Source: Dyadobacter sp. CY347 (GTDB taxonomy: Bacteria; Bacteroidota; Bacteroidia; Cytophagales; Spirosomataceae). Taken from it: DNA of 64,000 bases. The stretch lies in NCBI RefSeq assembly GCF_021502655.1, contig NZ_JAKFFT010000014.1:1-64000 (forward strand), given 5' to 3'. The notes beneath the pieces are model-generated. The model did no database searches, was not told where the DNA came from, and saw nothing but the letters and a program-made list of their open reading frames with translations. The position numbers and the translations under genes are program-made. Shown here in pieces: positions 40,319 through 49,015 of the stretch. The stretch's first letter is position 1; each line of letters opens with the position of its first letter.

Positions 40319-41344
40319 ATGAGTAAAATATTTGATACAGCAAAAAAAGCGGGTTTGGATGGCTTTATGCTTGCTTTGCTAAGCATGATCCTGTTGGCGT
40401 GGCTTTGGCCATATCCCGGCATGCGGGACAGTCCGGTGCCGCTTTCGGAAATCTCGACCATTGCTGTTTCTATCATTTTTTTCTTTTACGGACTAAGGTT
40501 AAGTCCCGAAAAATTGCGCGCAGGGCTGGTTAACTGGAAGTTGCACGTAATGGTGCATTTGTCCACTTTTGTCCTGTTCCCTTTGCTGGCGCTCGCCTTT
40601 CGTCCCCTTTTCAAAACAGATGAAAGCCAAACATTATGGCTGGCAATCTTCTTCTTAACCGCGCTCCCTTCAACGGTTTCGTCCTCGGTGGTTATGGTTT
40701 CCATTGCAAAGGGCAACATTCCGGCCGCCATCTTCAATGCCAGCATTTCAAGCCTGATCGGCGTTTTTCTTACACCGTTGTGGATGGGGCTGGTTATGGA
40801 TGCTGGCCCGGGGCACGCTGGCCCCGGGCATTTTGATCTGCTTTCAGTAGTCGGAAAGTTGTCTTTACAAGTATTATTACCGGTTTGCGCCGGCATTGCA
40901 TTGAACAAAAGATGGGGACATTATGCAGAACATTACAAAAAGTACATTCGCTATTTCGACCAATCATCCATTTTGCTCATTGTTTACACATCTTTCTGCG
41001 AATCCTTCGGGGAGCATTTGTTTAGTTCGCTGGGATTAAAAGAAATTGTATTTTTAGGGATAGGAATGCTGTCGTTGTTTTTTGGGATTTATTTCCTGCT
41101 CACATTCATCAGCAACCTGTTACATTTCAACCACGAGGATAGGGTTACCGCGGTGTTTTGTGGTTCCAAAAAATCCCTCGTTCAGGGAGCGGTTATGTCG
41201 AAAGTGCTTTTTCCTGGCGCTCAGGCAGGCTTAATGCTGCTTCCTATTATGATTTACCACGCTTTGCAGCTGATTGCGGCGAGTATCATTGCGCAGCGGA
41301 TGGCGCGGTTGAATGAGGAAGAGGCAGAGCGGATTATTAATTAA
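40319..41344 (+). CDS. Bile acid:sodium symporter-family (YfeH/SBF-like) membrane protein
   Basis: A 341-residue inner-membrane protein with about ten hydrophobic segments. The N-terminal MLALLSMILLAWLWPYPG, then IAVSIIFFFYGLRLSPEKL, LWLAIFFLTALPSTVSSSVV and VTAVFCGSKKSLVQGAVMS are hallmarks of the SBF_like/YfeH group (PF13593). Members are secondary carriers of organic anions or uptake routes for metabolites; few have known substrates. DUF4230 and a catabolic operon follow on the same strand, with the next gene 11 bases away. Inference: it might import the substrate of that operon. Confidence 0.88.
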   Translation: MSKIFDTAKKAGLDGFMLALLSMILLAWLWPYPGMRDSPVPLSEISTIAVSIIFFFYGLRLSPEKLRAGLVNWKLHVMVHLSTFVLFPLLALAFRPLFKTDESQTLWLAIFFLTALPSTVSSSVVMVSIAKGNIPAAIFNASISSLIGVFLTPLWMGLVMDAGPGHAGPGHFDLLSVVGKLSLQVLLPVCAGIALNKRWGHYAEHYKKYIRYFDQSSILLIVYTSFCESFGEHLFSSLGLKEIVFLGIGMLSLFFGIYFLLTFISNLLHFNHEDRVTAVFCGSKKSLVQGAVMSKVLFPGAQAGLMLLPIMIYHALQLIAASIIAQRMARLNEEEAERIIN

Positions 41345-41355
41345 AACAGAATGAT

Positions 41356-41970
41356 ATGCGTTGGATAGTGCGTTTGCTTGTGTTGATCCTTTTGCTGGCC
41401 GGGCTTCAATCGATATGGAGTAATTTCCGGGCGGGTAACTGGGTGCCGGACTGGCTGAGCAGCGCAGAAAAATCCGAGACCACGCATGCCCTGGTCTTGC
41501 AGGAAATAACAACAATGGGTAAGTTGGAATTGGTCAAATATAATTTCAAAGACGTTGTAGAACAGCAGATTACCAAGATGTGGCTGCCCAATGCAAAGGC
41601 AATCCTGATCGTTCAGGGTGAAGCGATCGGGTGTATTGATCTGACAAAAGTTGAAATAGCCGACATTACGTCCGAAGCTGAGACGCTGGTCGTGAATATG
41701 CCCGAACCGGAGCTTTGTGTTTTTAAAATAGATCATAGTAAATCAAGAGTTTATAATACGGAATATGCTTTTAACGAAGAAGCCAAGCTCGTTCAGGAAG
41801 CGTACAAACAAGCGGAAAAACAAATCCAGAGATCTGCGCTTGATATGGGGATTTTGGAGCAGACCCAAATCAATGCCCGCAAGATCCTGACCCCGGTTTT
41901 GGAAAAAGCCTCGGGTAAAAAAGTGGTTTTGAAGTTTCCGTTAAATGCCAAAATAGAGAAATTGCGTTGA
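41356..41970 (+). CDS. DUF4230-family membrane-anchored protein
   Basis: A 204-residue protein with one N-terminal transmembrane segment (MRWIVRLLVLILLLAGLQSI) and a periplasmic domain. The domain shows ALVLQEITTMGKLELVKYNF, AKAILIVQGEAIGCIDLTKV and KSRVYNTEYAFNEEAKLV, the DUF4230 pattern, which resembles an SPFH/band-7-like or beta-barrel fold, then a helical C-terminus (AYKQAEKQIQRSA). It begins 11 bases after the carrier gene. No function is known for the family. Confidence 0.85.
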   Translation: MRWIVRLLVLILLLAGLQSIWSNFRAGNWVPDWLSSAEKSETTHALVLQEITTMGKLELVKYNFKDVVEQQITKMWLPNAKAILIVQGEAIGCIDLTKVEIADITSEAETLVVNMPEPELCVFKIDHSKSRVYNTEYAFNEEAKLVQEAYKQAEKQIQRSALDMGILEQTQINARKILTPVLEKASGKKVVLKFPLNAKIEKLR

Positions 41971-41998
41971 TATAAAAATCTAAAAACAGCCCTTTCCA

Positions 41999-43375
41999 AT
42001 GAGTAAAAGAGGATTCCTAACGCAAGAAGAACTTACAGCTAAGATCGGGGAAGGGTTGATAGAAACCATCGTTGTTGCTTTCACAGATCATTACGGCCGC
42101 CTCATGGGCAAGCGCGTGGATGCAGATTATTTCCTTGATTCGGTAATCAAATCGGGCACGCACGGATGCAATTATCTGCTCACAACCGACATGGCCATGG
42201 ACCCGGTTCCAGGTTATAAATATGCCAATTGGGAGCTCGGTTACGGAGATTTTCACCTCGTACCTGACCTCGCAACATTGCGGATCGCCGATTGGCTGGA
42301 CAAAACAGCATTGGTTATCTGCGATTTACATAATGAAAAGGCGCATACATTGGAATCGATCGGGCCAAGATCCATTTTAAAGAAGCAATTGGAAGCACTG
42401 GAAGCGGATGGTTTACAATGTTTTGCAGCGTCCGAACTGGAATATTATCTTTTGGAAAACAGCTATAAACAAGCATTCCAGCAAGGTTACCAAAACCTCA
42501 CGCCCGCAGGCTATTATCTTGAAGATTACCACATTATGCAGGGAACGCGTAATGAGAAATACACTTCGGCAGTAAGGCGGCATTTGAAAAATTCGGGCAT
42601 TGACATTGAAACTTCCAAAGGAGAGTGGGGCTTGGGGCAGCATGAATTGAATGTGAAATTCGCAGAAGTGCTTCCTATGGCCGATAACCATGTGGTTTAC
42701 AAGCAATGTATGAAAGAAGTGGCTGACGCCATGGGCGTTTCAGTCACATTCATGGCCAAGTTCCAGTCCGACCAGGCCGGTTCGAGCAGCCATATTCACA
42801 TGAGTTTGTGGAAAGACGGGCAGAATGCTTTCGTCGGCGATCAGGAATTCGGGCCGGTCAAAGGTTCAGATATATTTCGCTGGTTTTTAGGAGGTTGGAT
42901 CAAGCATGTGCCGGATGTTATGCCCTTCTATGCCCCGACCATTAATTCTTATAAACGATTTGTAGACGGGTCCTGGGCGCCTACGCGACTTGCATGGAGT
43001 TATGACAACCGCACTGCCGGTTTTCGTGTGGTAGGAAGCGGTGCCAGTTTGCGGATTGAATGTCGCATTCCGGGAGCGGATTGCAACCCGTATCTGGCAT
43101 TTGCAGCCTCATTGGCCTCCGGTTTGGATGGGATCAAAAATAAGATCGAGCCGCCGGAATGTTTCATCGGGGACATTTACGCAGCAGCGCATTTGCCACG
43201 CGTCCCGTACACATTGGCGGAAGCCACAGCATTATTTGAAAACAGCGAATTTGCAAAGAACACATTTGGCAGCGAAGTCGTAGAACATTACAGCCATTTT
43301 TTCAAAACCGAGCAAAGGGCGTATGACACGTCCGTGACAGATTGGGAAAGGAAGCGCTATTTTGAACAGATATAA
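41999..43375 (+). CDS. Glutamine synthetase-family gamma-glutamyl ligase
   Basis: A 458-residue ligase of the GlnA-like type that joins glutamate to an amine at the expense of ATP. Landmarks: IVVAFTDHYGRLMGKRVDAD at the N-terminus, ASELEYYLL (metal-binding Glu pair, about residue 142), GEWGLGQHELNVKFAEVLP, HIHMSLWKDGQNAF (about 262-275), and APTRLAWSYDNRTAGFRVVG near 325-343. The adenylylation loop and long C-terminal part of true GlnA are absent. It is followed by SDR, ALDH and amidotransferase genes, which places it as first enzyme of a PuuA-type gamma-glutamyl pathway. The amine (polyamine, ethanolamine or other) is inferred only. Confidence 0.87.
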   Translation: MSKRGFLTQEELTAKIGEGLIETIVVAFTDHYGRLMGKRVDADYFLDSVIKSGTHGCNYLLTTDMAMDPVPGYKYANWELGYGDFHLVPDLATLRIADWLDKTALVICDLHNEKAHTLESIGPRSILKKQLEALEADGLQCFAASELEYYLLENSYKQAFQQGYQNLTPAGYYLEDYHIMQGTRNEKYTSAVRRHLKNSGIDIETSKGEWGLGQHELNVKFAEVLPMADNHVVYKQCMKEVADAMGVSVTFMAKFQSDQAGSSSHIHMSLWKDGQNAFVGDQEFGPVKGSDIFRWFLGGWIKHVPDVMPFYAPTINSYKRFVDGSWAPTRLAWSYDNRTAGFRVVGSGASLRIECRIPGADCNPYLAFAASLASGLDGIKNKIEPPECFIGDIYAAAHLPRVPYTLAEATALFENSEFAKNTFGSEVVEHYSHFFKTEQRAYDTSVTDWERKRYFEQI

Positions 43376-43410
43376 CTCAATTACTAGTTAACATTAACTT
43401 ATAAAAATCC

Positions 43411-44184
43411 ATGCGTTTAGAAAATAAAGTTGCCCTGATCACCGGGGGAAGTGGCGGAATCGGGCGCGAAACTGCGCTTTTATTTGCCAAAGAAGGCGCT
43501 AAAATTGTTGTTACCGACGTCAATGATGCTGCCGGACAAGAGACTGCGGATGAAATTGTTGCGAACGGAGGCGAAGCGTTTTTCCTGCATTCCGATGTAT
43601 CCAAAGCTGCTGATAATGAAGCGGCAGTTGCATTTGCGGAAGAAAAATTTGGCAAGCTTAACATTATTTTCAACAACGCCGGCATTATGCACAGCGATGA
43701 TGATAATGCCATGACGACCGACGAATCCATCTGGGATTTGACAATGAACATTAACGCAAAGGGTGTGTTCTTAGGTTGTAAATACGGCATTCCTGCATTG
43801 CAGCGTGCTGGTGGCGGTTCTATCATTAATACGGCTTCATTTGTGGCTATATTAGGAGCAGCCACTCCGCAGGTTGCCTATACAGCAAGCAAAGGCGCTG
43901 TTTTGGCGTTGACGCGCGAGCTGGCGATCATTCATGCACGGGAGAATATCCGTGTTAATGCCTTGTGCCCCGGACCGTTACGCACGGAATTGCTGATGAA
44001 ATTTTTAAATACAGAAGAGAAAAAGCAACGCAGGCTCGTTCACATCCCGATGGGCCGCTTCGGTGAGGCTAAGGAAATGGCATATGCAGCATTATTCCTT
44101 GCTTCCGACGAGTCTTCTTTTGTAACAGGAACCGATTTTCTGGTTGACGGCGGGATCACTTCTGCCTATGTAACGCCACTCTGA
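43411..44184 (+). CDS. SDR-family dehydrogenase of the gamma-glutamyl operon
   Basis: A 257-residue classical short-chain dehydrogenase. KVALITGGSGGIGRETALLF (residues about 5-24) is the Rossmann glycine motif, VVTDVNDAAGQE with Asp after beta-2 favours NAD, IIFNNAGIMHS is the NNAG motif, and NTASFVAI plus YTASKGAVLALTREL give Ser, Tyr and Lys. CPGPLRTELL and GTDFLVDGGIT complete the pattern. It starts 35 bases after the ligase and ends 2 bases before the aldehyde dehydrogenase. An SDR oxidises alcohols, so the natural reading is oxidation of a gamma-glutamylated amino alcohol to its aldehyde (inference). Confidence 0.9.
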   Translation: MRLENKVALITGGSGGIGRETALLFAKEGAKIVVTDVNDAAGQETADEIVANGGEAFFLHSDVSKAADNEAAVAFAEEKFGKLNIIFNNAGIMHSDDDNAMTTDESIWDLTMNINAKGVFLGCKYGIPALQRAGGGSIINTASFVAILGAATPQVAYTASKGAVLALTRELAIIHARENIRVNALCPGPLRTELLMKFLNTEEKKQRRLVHIPMGRFGEAKEMAYAALFLASDESSFVTGTDFLVDGGITSAYVTPL

Positions 44185-44186
44185 TT

Positions 44187-45578
44187 ATGGCAACTCAAAA
44201 AACAATAAGCCCGATTGATGGCTCTGTGTACGTTGAACGCACTTTGGCCGAGCCACAGGACGTCGAAATAGCATTGGTAAAGGCTCTGGCCGCTCAGAAG
44301 GAATGGCGCAAAACTTCAATAGGAGAGCGGGAAGCAATTTGCAGGAAAGCTGTTGAGTATTTCCTGAATAATGCAGATGAAATAGGCCTGGAATTGACCT
44401 GGCAAATGGGCCGGCCGATTCGTTATACGGCCAATGAGATTAGAAAAGGGTTTCAGGAACGTGCTAACTATATGATTTCCATTGCTTCAAAAGCATTGGC
44501 GGATGTGGAAGTCGAGCAAATTGCAGGGTTTAAAAGATTTATCAGAAGGGATCCATTAGGCGTTGTTTTCGTGGTTGCGCCATGGAATTATCCTTATTTG
44601 ACCTCTGTCAATTCCGTGATTCCGGCGATTATGGCCGGTAATGCTGTGATTTTGAAGCATGCACAACAAACGCCGCTTTGCGCCGAACGCTACGCGGCTG
44701 CATTTGCATATGCAGGTTTGCCGGATGGTGTTTTTCAATATTTACATTTAAGTCACGAGCAAGTTGCCCAGGTGATTGTGGATAATCGCATTGATTATGT
44801 GGCATTTACAGGCTCCGTAGAAGGCGGTCATGCCGTGCAGAAAGCGATTAATGAGCGTTTCATCATTGGCGGATTGGAATTGGGCGGCAAAGATCCTGCC
44901 TACGTGCGCGCGGATGCTGATCTGGCGGACGCGGTCGAAAATCTGGTGGATGGTTCGTTCTTCAATTCGGGGCAATCGTGCTGCGGGATCGAGCGGATTT
45001 ATGTGCATAAGGATGTTTATGATCAGTTTGTTACAGATTTTGCTGCATTGACCAAGACTTACACATTAGGAGATCCAACCAACGCCGAAACAACGCTCGG
45101 GCCGATGGTCCGCACATCAGCGGCGGAATTTGCGCAAAAGCAAGTGGAAGAAGCCATTGCGCAGGGAGCTGAGGCGTTAATTGACCCGAAACTGTTTCCT
45201 GCCCATCAATCCGGAACGCCTTATTTCGCCCCGCAGGTTCTGATCAATGTGAACCATGATATGGATGTGATGACCGAAGAAACATTCGCGCCGGTGGTAG
45301 GCATAATGCCTGTTGAAAGCGACGAGGAAGCCATTCAATTGATGAATGACAGTCAGTACGGGCTTACTGCTTCCATCTGGACTTCGGATATGGATGCTGC
45401 CTTGGCGATAGGGGAGCAGGTGGAAACCGGGACCTGGTTCATGAACCGTTGCGATTATCTGGACCCTGCGTTGGCATGGACGGGTGTCAAAAATTCCGGG
45501 CGAGGGTGCACGCTTTCGACGGTTGGCTACGAAGCATTAACCCGCCCGAAATCATTTCACTTTAAAATAAACGCTTAG
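44187..45578 (+). CDS. NAD(P)-dependent aldehyde dehydrogenase
   Basis: A 463-residue ALDH-superfamily enzyme. FVVAPWNYPYLTSVNSVIPA (residues about 127-146), the cofactor-site FTGSVEGGHAVQK, the general-base Glu in GGLELGGKDPAYV, the nucleophile in NSGQSCCGIERIYV (about residue 265) and MTEETFAPVVGIM are all present. It starts 2 bases after the SDR and ends 6 bases before the amidotransferase. In this order it would turn the aldehyde into the gamma-glutamyl amino acid, as PuuC does in putrescine breakdown. A succinate-semialdehyde-type reaction is the main alternative. Confidence 0.93.
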   Translation: MATQKTISPIDGSVYVERTLAEPQDVEIALVKALAAQKEWRKTSIGEREAICRKAVEYFLNNADEIGLELTWQMGRPIRYTANEIRKGFQERANYMISIASKALADVEVEQIAGFKRFIRRDPLGVVFVVAPWNYPYLTSVNSVIPAIMAGNAVILKHAQQTPLCAERYAAAFAYAGLPDGVFQYLHLSHEQVAQVIVDNRIDYVAFTGSVEGGHAVQKAINERFIIGGLELGGKDPAYVRADADLADAVENLVDGSFFNSGQSCCGIERIYVHKDVYDQFVTDFAALTKTYTLGDPTNAETTLGPMVRTSAAEFAQKQVEEAIAQGAEALIDPKLFPAHQSGTPYFAPQVLINVNHDMDVMTEETFAPVVGIMPVESDEEAIQLMNDSQYGLTASIWTSDMDAALAIGEQVETGTWFMNRCDYLDPALAWTGVKNSGRGCTLSTVGYEALTRPKSFHFKINA

Positions 45579-45584
45579 CTTCCC

Positions 45585-46283
45585 ATGAAAGTCGGATTAT
45601 TGGAATGCGATCATGTTCGGGACGAGCTGCGGCACATTGCCGGCGATTACCGGGATATGTTTCCGGCAATGTTTTCAAACGTGGCGCCTGACTGGGATTT
45701 TCAATTTTATGATGTTTGTAATGGTCATTTGCCAACTTCCGTGGATGAGTGCGACATTTACATTTGCACGGGTTCCAAAAGCTCGGTTTATGATCAGGAG
45801 GATTGGATTGGCAGGCTAAAAGAGTTTGTAGCAACGATTTATCAGTCGGAAAAAATCTTTATAGGCGTTTGTTTTGGTCATCAAATGTTGGGCGAAGCAT
45901 TAGGCGGTAAAGTGGAGAAATCACCGGCTGGCTGGTGCGTGGGCGTTCACCGTTTTCAATTGACCGCCCGGGAAAGCTGGATGCAGCCGTTTACAGACGC
46001 ATTCAATTTGTTAATGATGTGCCAGGATCAGGTGGTGCAATTGCCGCCTGATGCAACATTGCTGGCCGAAACGCCCGATTGCCCGCATGCCATGTTCCGC
46101 GTTGGCGAGCGCATGCTGGGAATCCAGGCGCATCCTGAGTTTCCCAAAGAATATGATCGGGCATTAATGGAGCTTCGTGTGGAGCGGATTGGTGAAAAGA
46201 AGGTGGAACTGGGCATTGCCAGTCTGGAATTGCCGACGCAGGAAATCATGTTTGCGCATTGGATAAAGAACTTCTCTTCTTAA
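45585..46283 (+). CDS. Class I glutamine amidotransferase-like hydrolase
   Basis: A 232-residue stand-alone GATase1 domain. The nucleophile elbow FIGVCFGHQMLGEALGG (Cys near residue 93) and the catalytic HPEF in LGIQAHPEFPKEYD (about residue 186) give the Cys-His-Glu triad. No synthetase domain is attached, so it most likely hydrolyses a gamma-glutamyl amide itself, as PuuD does. It is the last gene of the ligase-SDR-ALDH-hydrolase operon and would release glutamate plus the oxidised amino acid. GMP synthase-like annotation is common for such proteins but would be misleading here. Confidence 0.87.
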   Translation: MKVGLLECDHVRDELRHIAGDYRDMFPAMFSNVAPDWDFQFYDVCNGHLPTSVDECDIYICTGSKSSVYDQEDWIGRLKEFVATIYQSEKIFIGVCFGHQMLGEALGGKVEKSPAGWCVGVHRFQLTARESWMQPFTDAFNLLMMCQDQVVQLPPDATLLAETPDCPHAMFRVGERMLGIQAHPEFPKEYDRALMELRVERIGEKKVELGIASLELPTQEIMFAHWIKNFSS

Positions 46284-46313
46284 TTTTATCCCAACAAGCA
46301 TTCAGCTCACCCA

Positions 46314-46832
46314 ATGACCGACAGTACAATTTCAAAGAAACGCCAGATATTAAGTCCGCTTCAAACGAGCCAGAAGATCCGCAGGATCGCGTTTGAAATA
46401 TATGAGCATAATTTTGAAGAAACCAGCATCATCATCGCAGGCATAGCAGGCGAAGGTTACGCGTTTGCTAAAAGACTTGTTGCCGAGCTCGCAGACATTT
46501 CGCCGCTGAATGTTGAACTGGTGGAGCTCCGGTTCGACAAACACATTCACTTCCAGAGCCCCGTAATTTTTGACCAGGATATTCAGATTGAAAACCAGGT
46601 CATTATCATTGCGGACGACGTGCTGAACACGGGCCGGACATTGGCTTTTGCTCTGGAACCTTTTTTGAAAGTGAGTATGAAAAAAGTGCAGGTCGCGGTC
46701 GTGGTGGACAGAAGCCACCATAAATTCCCTATTCACGCCGATTATGTTGGTTATGCATTAAGCACAACGCTTACTGAGCATGTGGAAGTGGTTTTGAGCC
46801 GTGCCGAGGAAGAAGGTGTTTATCTAAAATAG
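46314..46832 (+). CDS. Phosphoribosyltransferase-family protein (PyrR/HPRT-like)
   Basis: A 172-residue type I PRTase fold. QIRRIAFEIYEHNF-like N-terminal helix (residues about 20-35), IIAGIAGEGYAFAKRL near 40-57, and the PRPP-binding loop VIIIADDVLNTGRTLAFAL near 95-115 with the acidic DD pair. It is probably a salvage enzyme or a PyrR-like pyrimidine regulator; the base specificity cannot be read. It lies 30 bases after the amidotransferase and may end the same transcript, closed by the hairpin at 46845. Confidence 0.85.
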   Translation: MTDSTISKKRQILSPLQTSQKIRRIAFEIYEHNFEETSIIIAGIAGEGYAFAKRLVAELADISPLNVELVELRFDKHIHFQSPVIFDQDIQIENQVIIIADDVLNTGRTLAFALEPFLKVSMKKVQVAVVVDRSHHKFPIHADYVGYALSTTLTEHVEVVLSRAEEEGVYLK

Positions 46833-46844
46833 AATTTTATAAAT

Positions 46845-46878
46845 AAGCCTTTCCGAGCCAACAGACTTGGAAAGGCTT
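46845..46878. terminator. Hairpin between convergent PRTase and kup genes
   Basis: AAGCCTTTCC and GGAAAGGCTT are perfect 10-base arms, extended by wobble pairs inside, 12 bases after the PRTase stop and 10 before the kup stop. It probably terminates both transcripts; flanking T-tracts are short. Confidence 0.7.
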
Positions 46879-46888
46879 CCCATAAAAC

Positions 46889-48832
46889 TTAAAAGACGCG
46901 GCGCAGCTTTACATTCTCAACGGGCCTGATAATTAACGGCACTTTTTCGACTTTCACCGAGCTGCTGTCCAATCCAAACCATTTATCTTCTGCCGTAGTA
47001 AAGTCTTTTACAAAGAAATAGGTCTTCATTACCAGCTGTTCAAATAACGGAAGGTCGTTTTCAAATGACAGGAACCTTTCCAAAACGACAAAGCGAAAAT
47101 CACCCGTAATGTTCTGTCTGCTAAGTGATTCGTAACGGCTGGTAATGTCAACTTCCTTGTTCATCACCATATCCTCCACCACTTTTCGGAAGAACATATT
47201 GATCCGCTGATCCACCCGGAACCCAAGCCGGAAATTAATCTTGATCACATTATCATTATTGTCGTCATCGGATAACACCTTGTACTCCATTGTGTACGGA
47301 TCATCGGTAATGTCCACGTGGATAAACCAGTAAACGTCAGCACGTTTGGGCCGTTTTTGGAAGATAGAATAAATGACTTTCGTTTCGATCTCCGTAGCCC
47401 GGGAAGCATTGGTCATGAAGACCAAATGTGTCGTATATTTTGGAATACTAATGTCGCGGCTGAGTTCGTGCAGCGCAGGTAAATATTTCTCCAATTTGGT
47501 GTATTCCGTCAAACGCAGCTTAATGTAGAATGCTTTGAGCCAAACGGTCATCAAACCGGCAACGACCGTTCCTATCAGGATTGTAAACCAGCCTCCGTGA
47601 GTGAATTTCAGCAGGTTAGCACCCAGGAACATGCCTTCAATGCACAAATAGAAAAGCATAAAGGCGATCACTATCCATAGGTTAACCCGTTTCATATATA
47701 AATAATACGAGAACAAAATGGTCGTCATGATCATCGTCAGCGTAATCGCCAGACCATAGGCCGCTTCCATATTGGATGATTTTCCAAAATACAACACCAC
47801 ACCACAGCAGCCCAGCCAGAGCAGCCAGTTGATACTCGGCACATACAATTGCCCTTTTTGATCACTTGGATAGATCAACCTTACCTTAGGCCAGAAATTC
47901 AAGCGGATTGCTTCGGAAATTAATGTAAATGAGCCTGTTATAACCGCCTGGCTGGCGATGATGGCGGCTAATGTCGCGATCACAACGCCGGGAAGCAACC
48001 ACCATTCAGGCATGATTTCATAAAACGGTTTGCGCGCTTCCAGCAGATTGCCCATTTCAGAAAGCAGCCAAGCGCCCTGGCCGAAATAGTTGAGTAACAA
48101 GCATATTTTTACAAAAACCCAGCTCACCCGAATGTTCTCGCGACCGCAATGTCCCAGATCGGAATACAATGCTTCTGCTCCCGTTGTACAAAGAAAAACA
48201 GCGCCAAGGATCCAGAAACCGCCGGGATGCTTAGTGATTAAATCATAGCCGAAAACAGGATTAAGGGCTTTTAATATTTCTGGGTGTTCGAGGATCTGAA
48301 ATAGCCCCAGAACGCCAAGCATCACAAACCAGGTGATCATGATCGGCCCGAATGCGCGGCCAACAACCTTGGTTCCAAATGCTTGAATGACGAATATTAA
48401 GGTCAGAATGCCGATTACAATTGGGACAGTCTGAATGTTGGGATAAATGAGTTGTAAACCTTCGACGGCGGAGGAAACCGAAATGGGTGGGGTAATGATC
48501 CCGTCCGCGAGGAGCGTGCTTCCGCCGATAACCGCCGGAACGGTGAGCCATTTGGCATGCTTCCGGACGAGCGCGTAGAGGGCGAAAATCCCGCCTTCTC
48601 CTTTGTTGTCAGCCCGGAGGATCAGGATTACGTATTTGACGGTTGTCTGTAATGTAAGTGTCCAGAAAATACAGGAAATGGCGCCATAAATGATCTCTTC
48701 GGTAATGATCTCATTCAGGATGATCGCCTGCATTACGTACAGGGGCGAAGTGCCGATATCGCCGTAAATAATCCCAAAAGCAACCAGTACGCCGGCTGCC
48801 GTAACCTTATTCAATTTATGCTTTGATTCCAT
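46889..48832 (-). CDS. kup: KUP-family potassium uptake protein
   Basis: Proton-coupled K+ importer. GVLVAFGIIYGDIGTSPLYV (residues about 13-32) is the family signature at the first helix. About twelve hydrophobic helices follow to near residue 440, including ADGIITPPISVSSAVEGL and AFGTKVVGRAFGPIM, then a cytoplasmic C-terminal domain (about 450-647) ending KVPLIIRPVENVKLRRVF. The 647-residue length is normal. It is monocistronic here. Confidence 0.96.
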   Translation of the reverse strand: MESKHKLNKVTAAGVLVAFGIIYGDIGTSPLYVMQAIILNEIITEEIIYGAISCIFWTLTLQTTVKYVILILRADNKGEGGIFALYALVRKHAKWLTVPAVIGGSTLLADGIITPPISVSSAVEGLQLIYPNIQTVPIVIGILTLIFVIQAFGTKVVGRAFGPIMITWFVMLGVLGLFQILEHPEILKALNPVFGYDLITKHPGGFWILGAVFLCTTGAEALYSDLGHCGRENIRVSWVFVKICLLLNYFGQGAWLLSEMGNLLEARKPFYEIMPEWWLLPGVVIATLAAIIASQAVITGSFTLISEAIRLNFWPKVRLIYPSDQKGQLYVPSINWLLWLGCCGVVLYFGKSSNMEAAYGLAITLTMIMTTILFSYYLYMKRVNLWIVIAFMLFYLCIEGMFLGANLLKFTHGGWFTILIGTVVAGLMTVWLKAFYIKLRLTEYTKLEKYLPALHELSRDISIPKYTTHLVFMTNASRATEIETKVIYSIFQKRPKRADVYWFIHVDITDDPYTMEYKVLSDDDNNDNVIKINFRLGFRVDQRINMFFRKVVEDMVMNKEVDITSRYESLSRQNITGDFRFVVLERFLSFENDLPLFEQLVMKTYFFVKDFTTAEDKWFGLDSSSVKVEKVPLIIRPVENVKLRRVF

Positions 48833-49015
48833 TCACTTCAGGTCGAAAAAACGGCGAAAGTTAGGAAACCGCATGCAAATAGGTTCTTACATGGATAAAA
48901 TTAATTTTCAATCAGACACTTCTTTCCGAACGTATACGCCAATAAATGTGTTTCGGGCCGGAAGTTGTGGTTTAGAGCGGCATCGACTTTGTTAAACTAA
49001 GTTAAAGTTTGCAGT

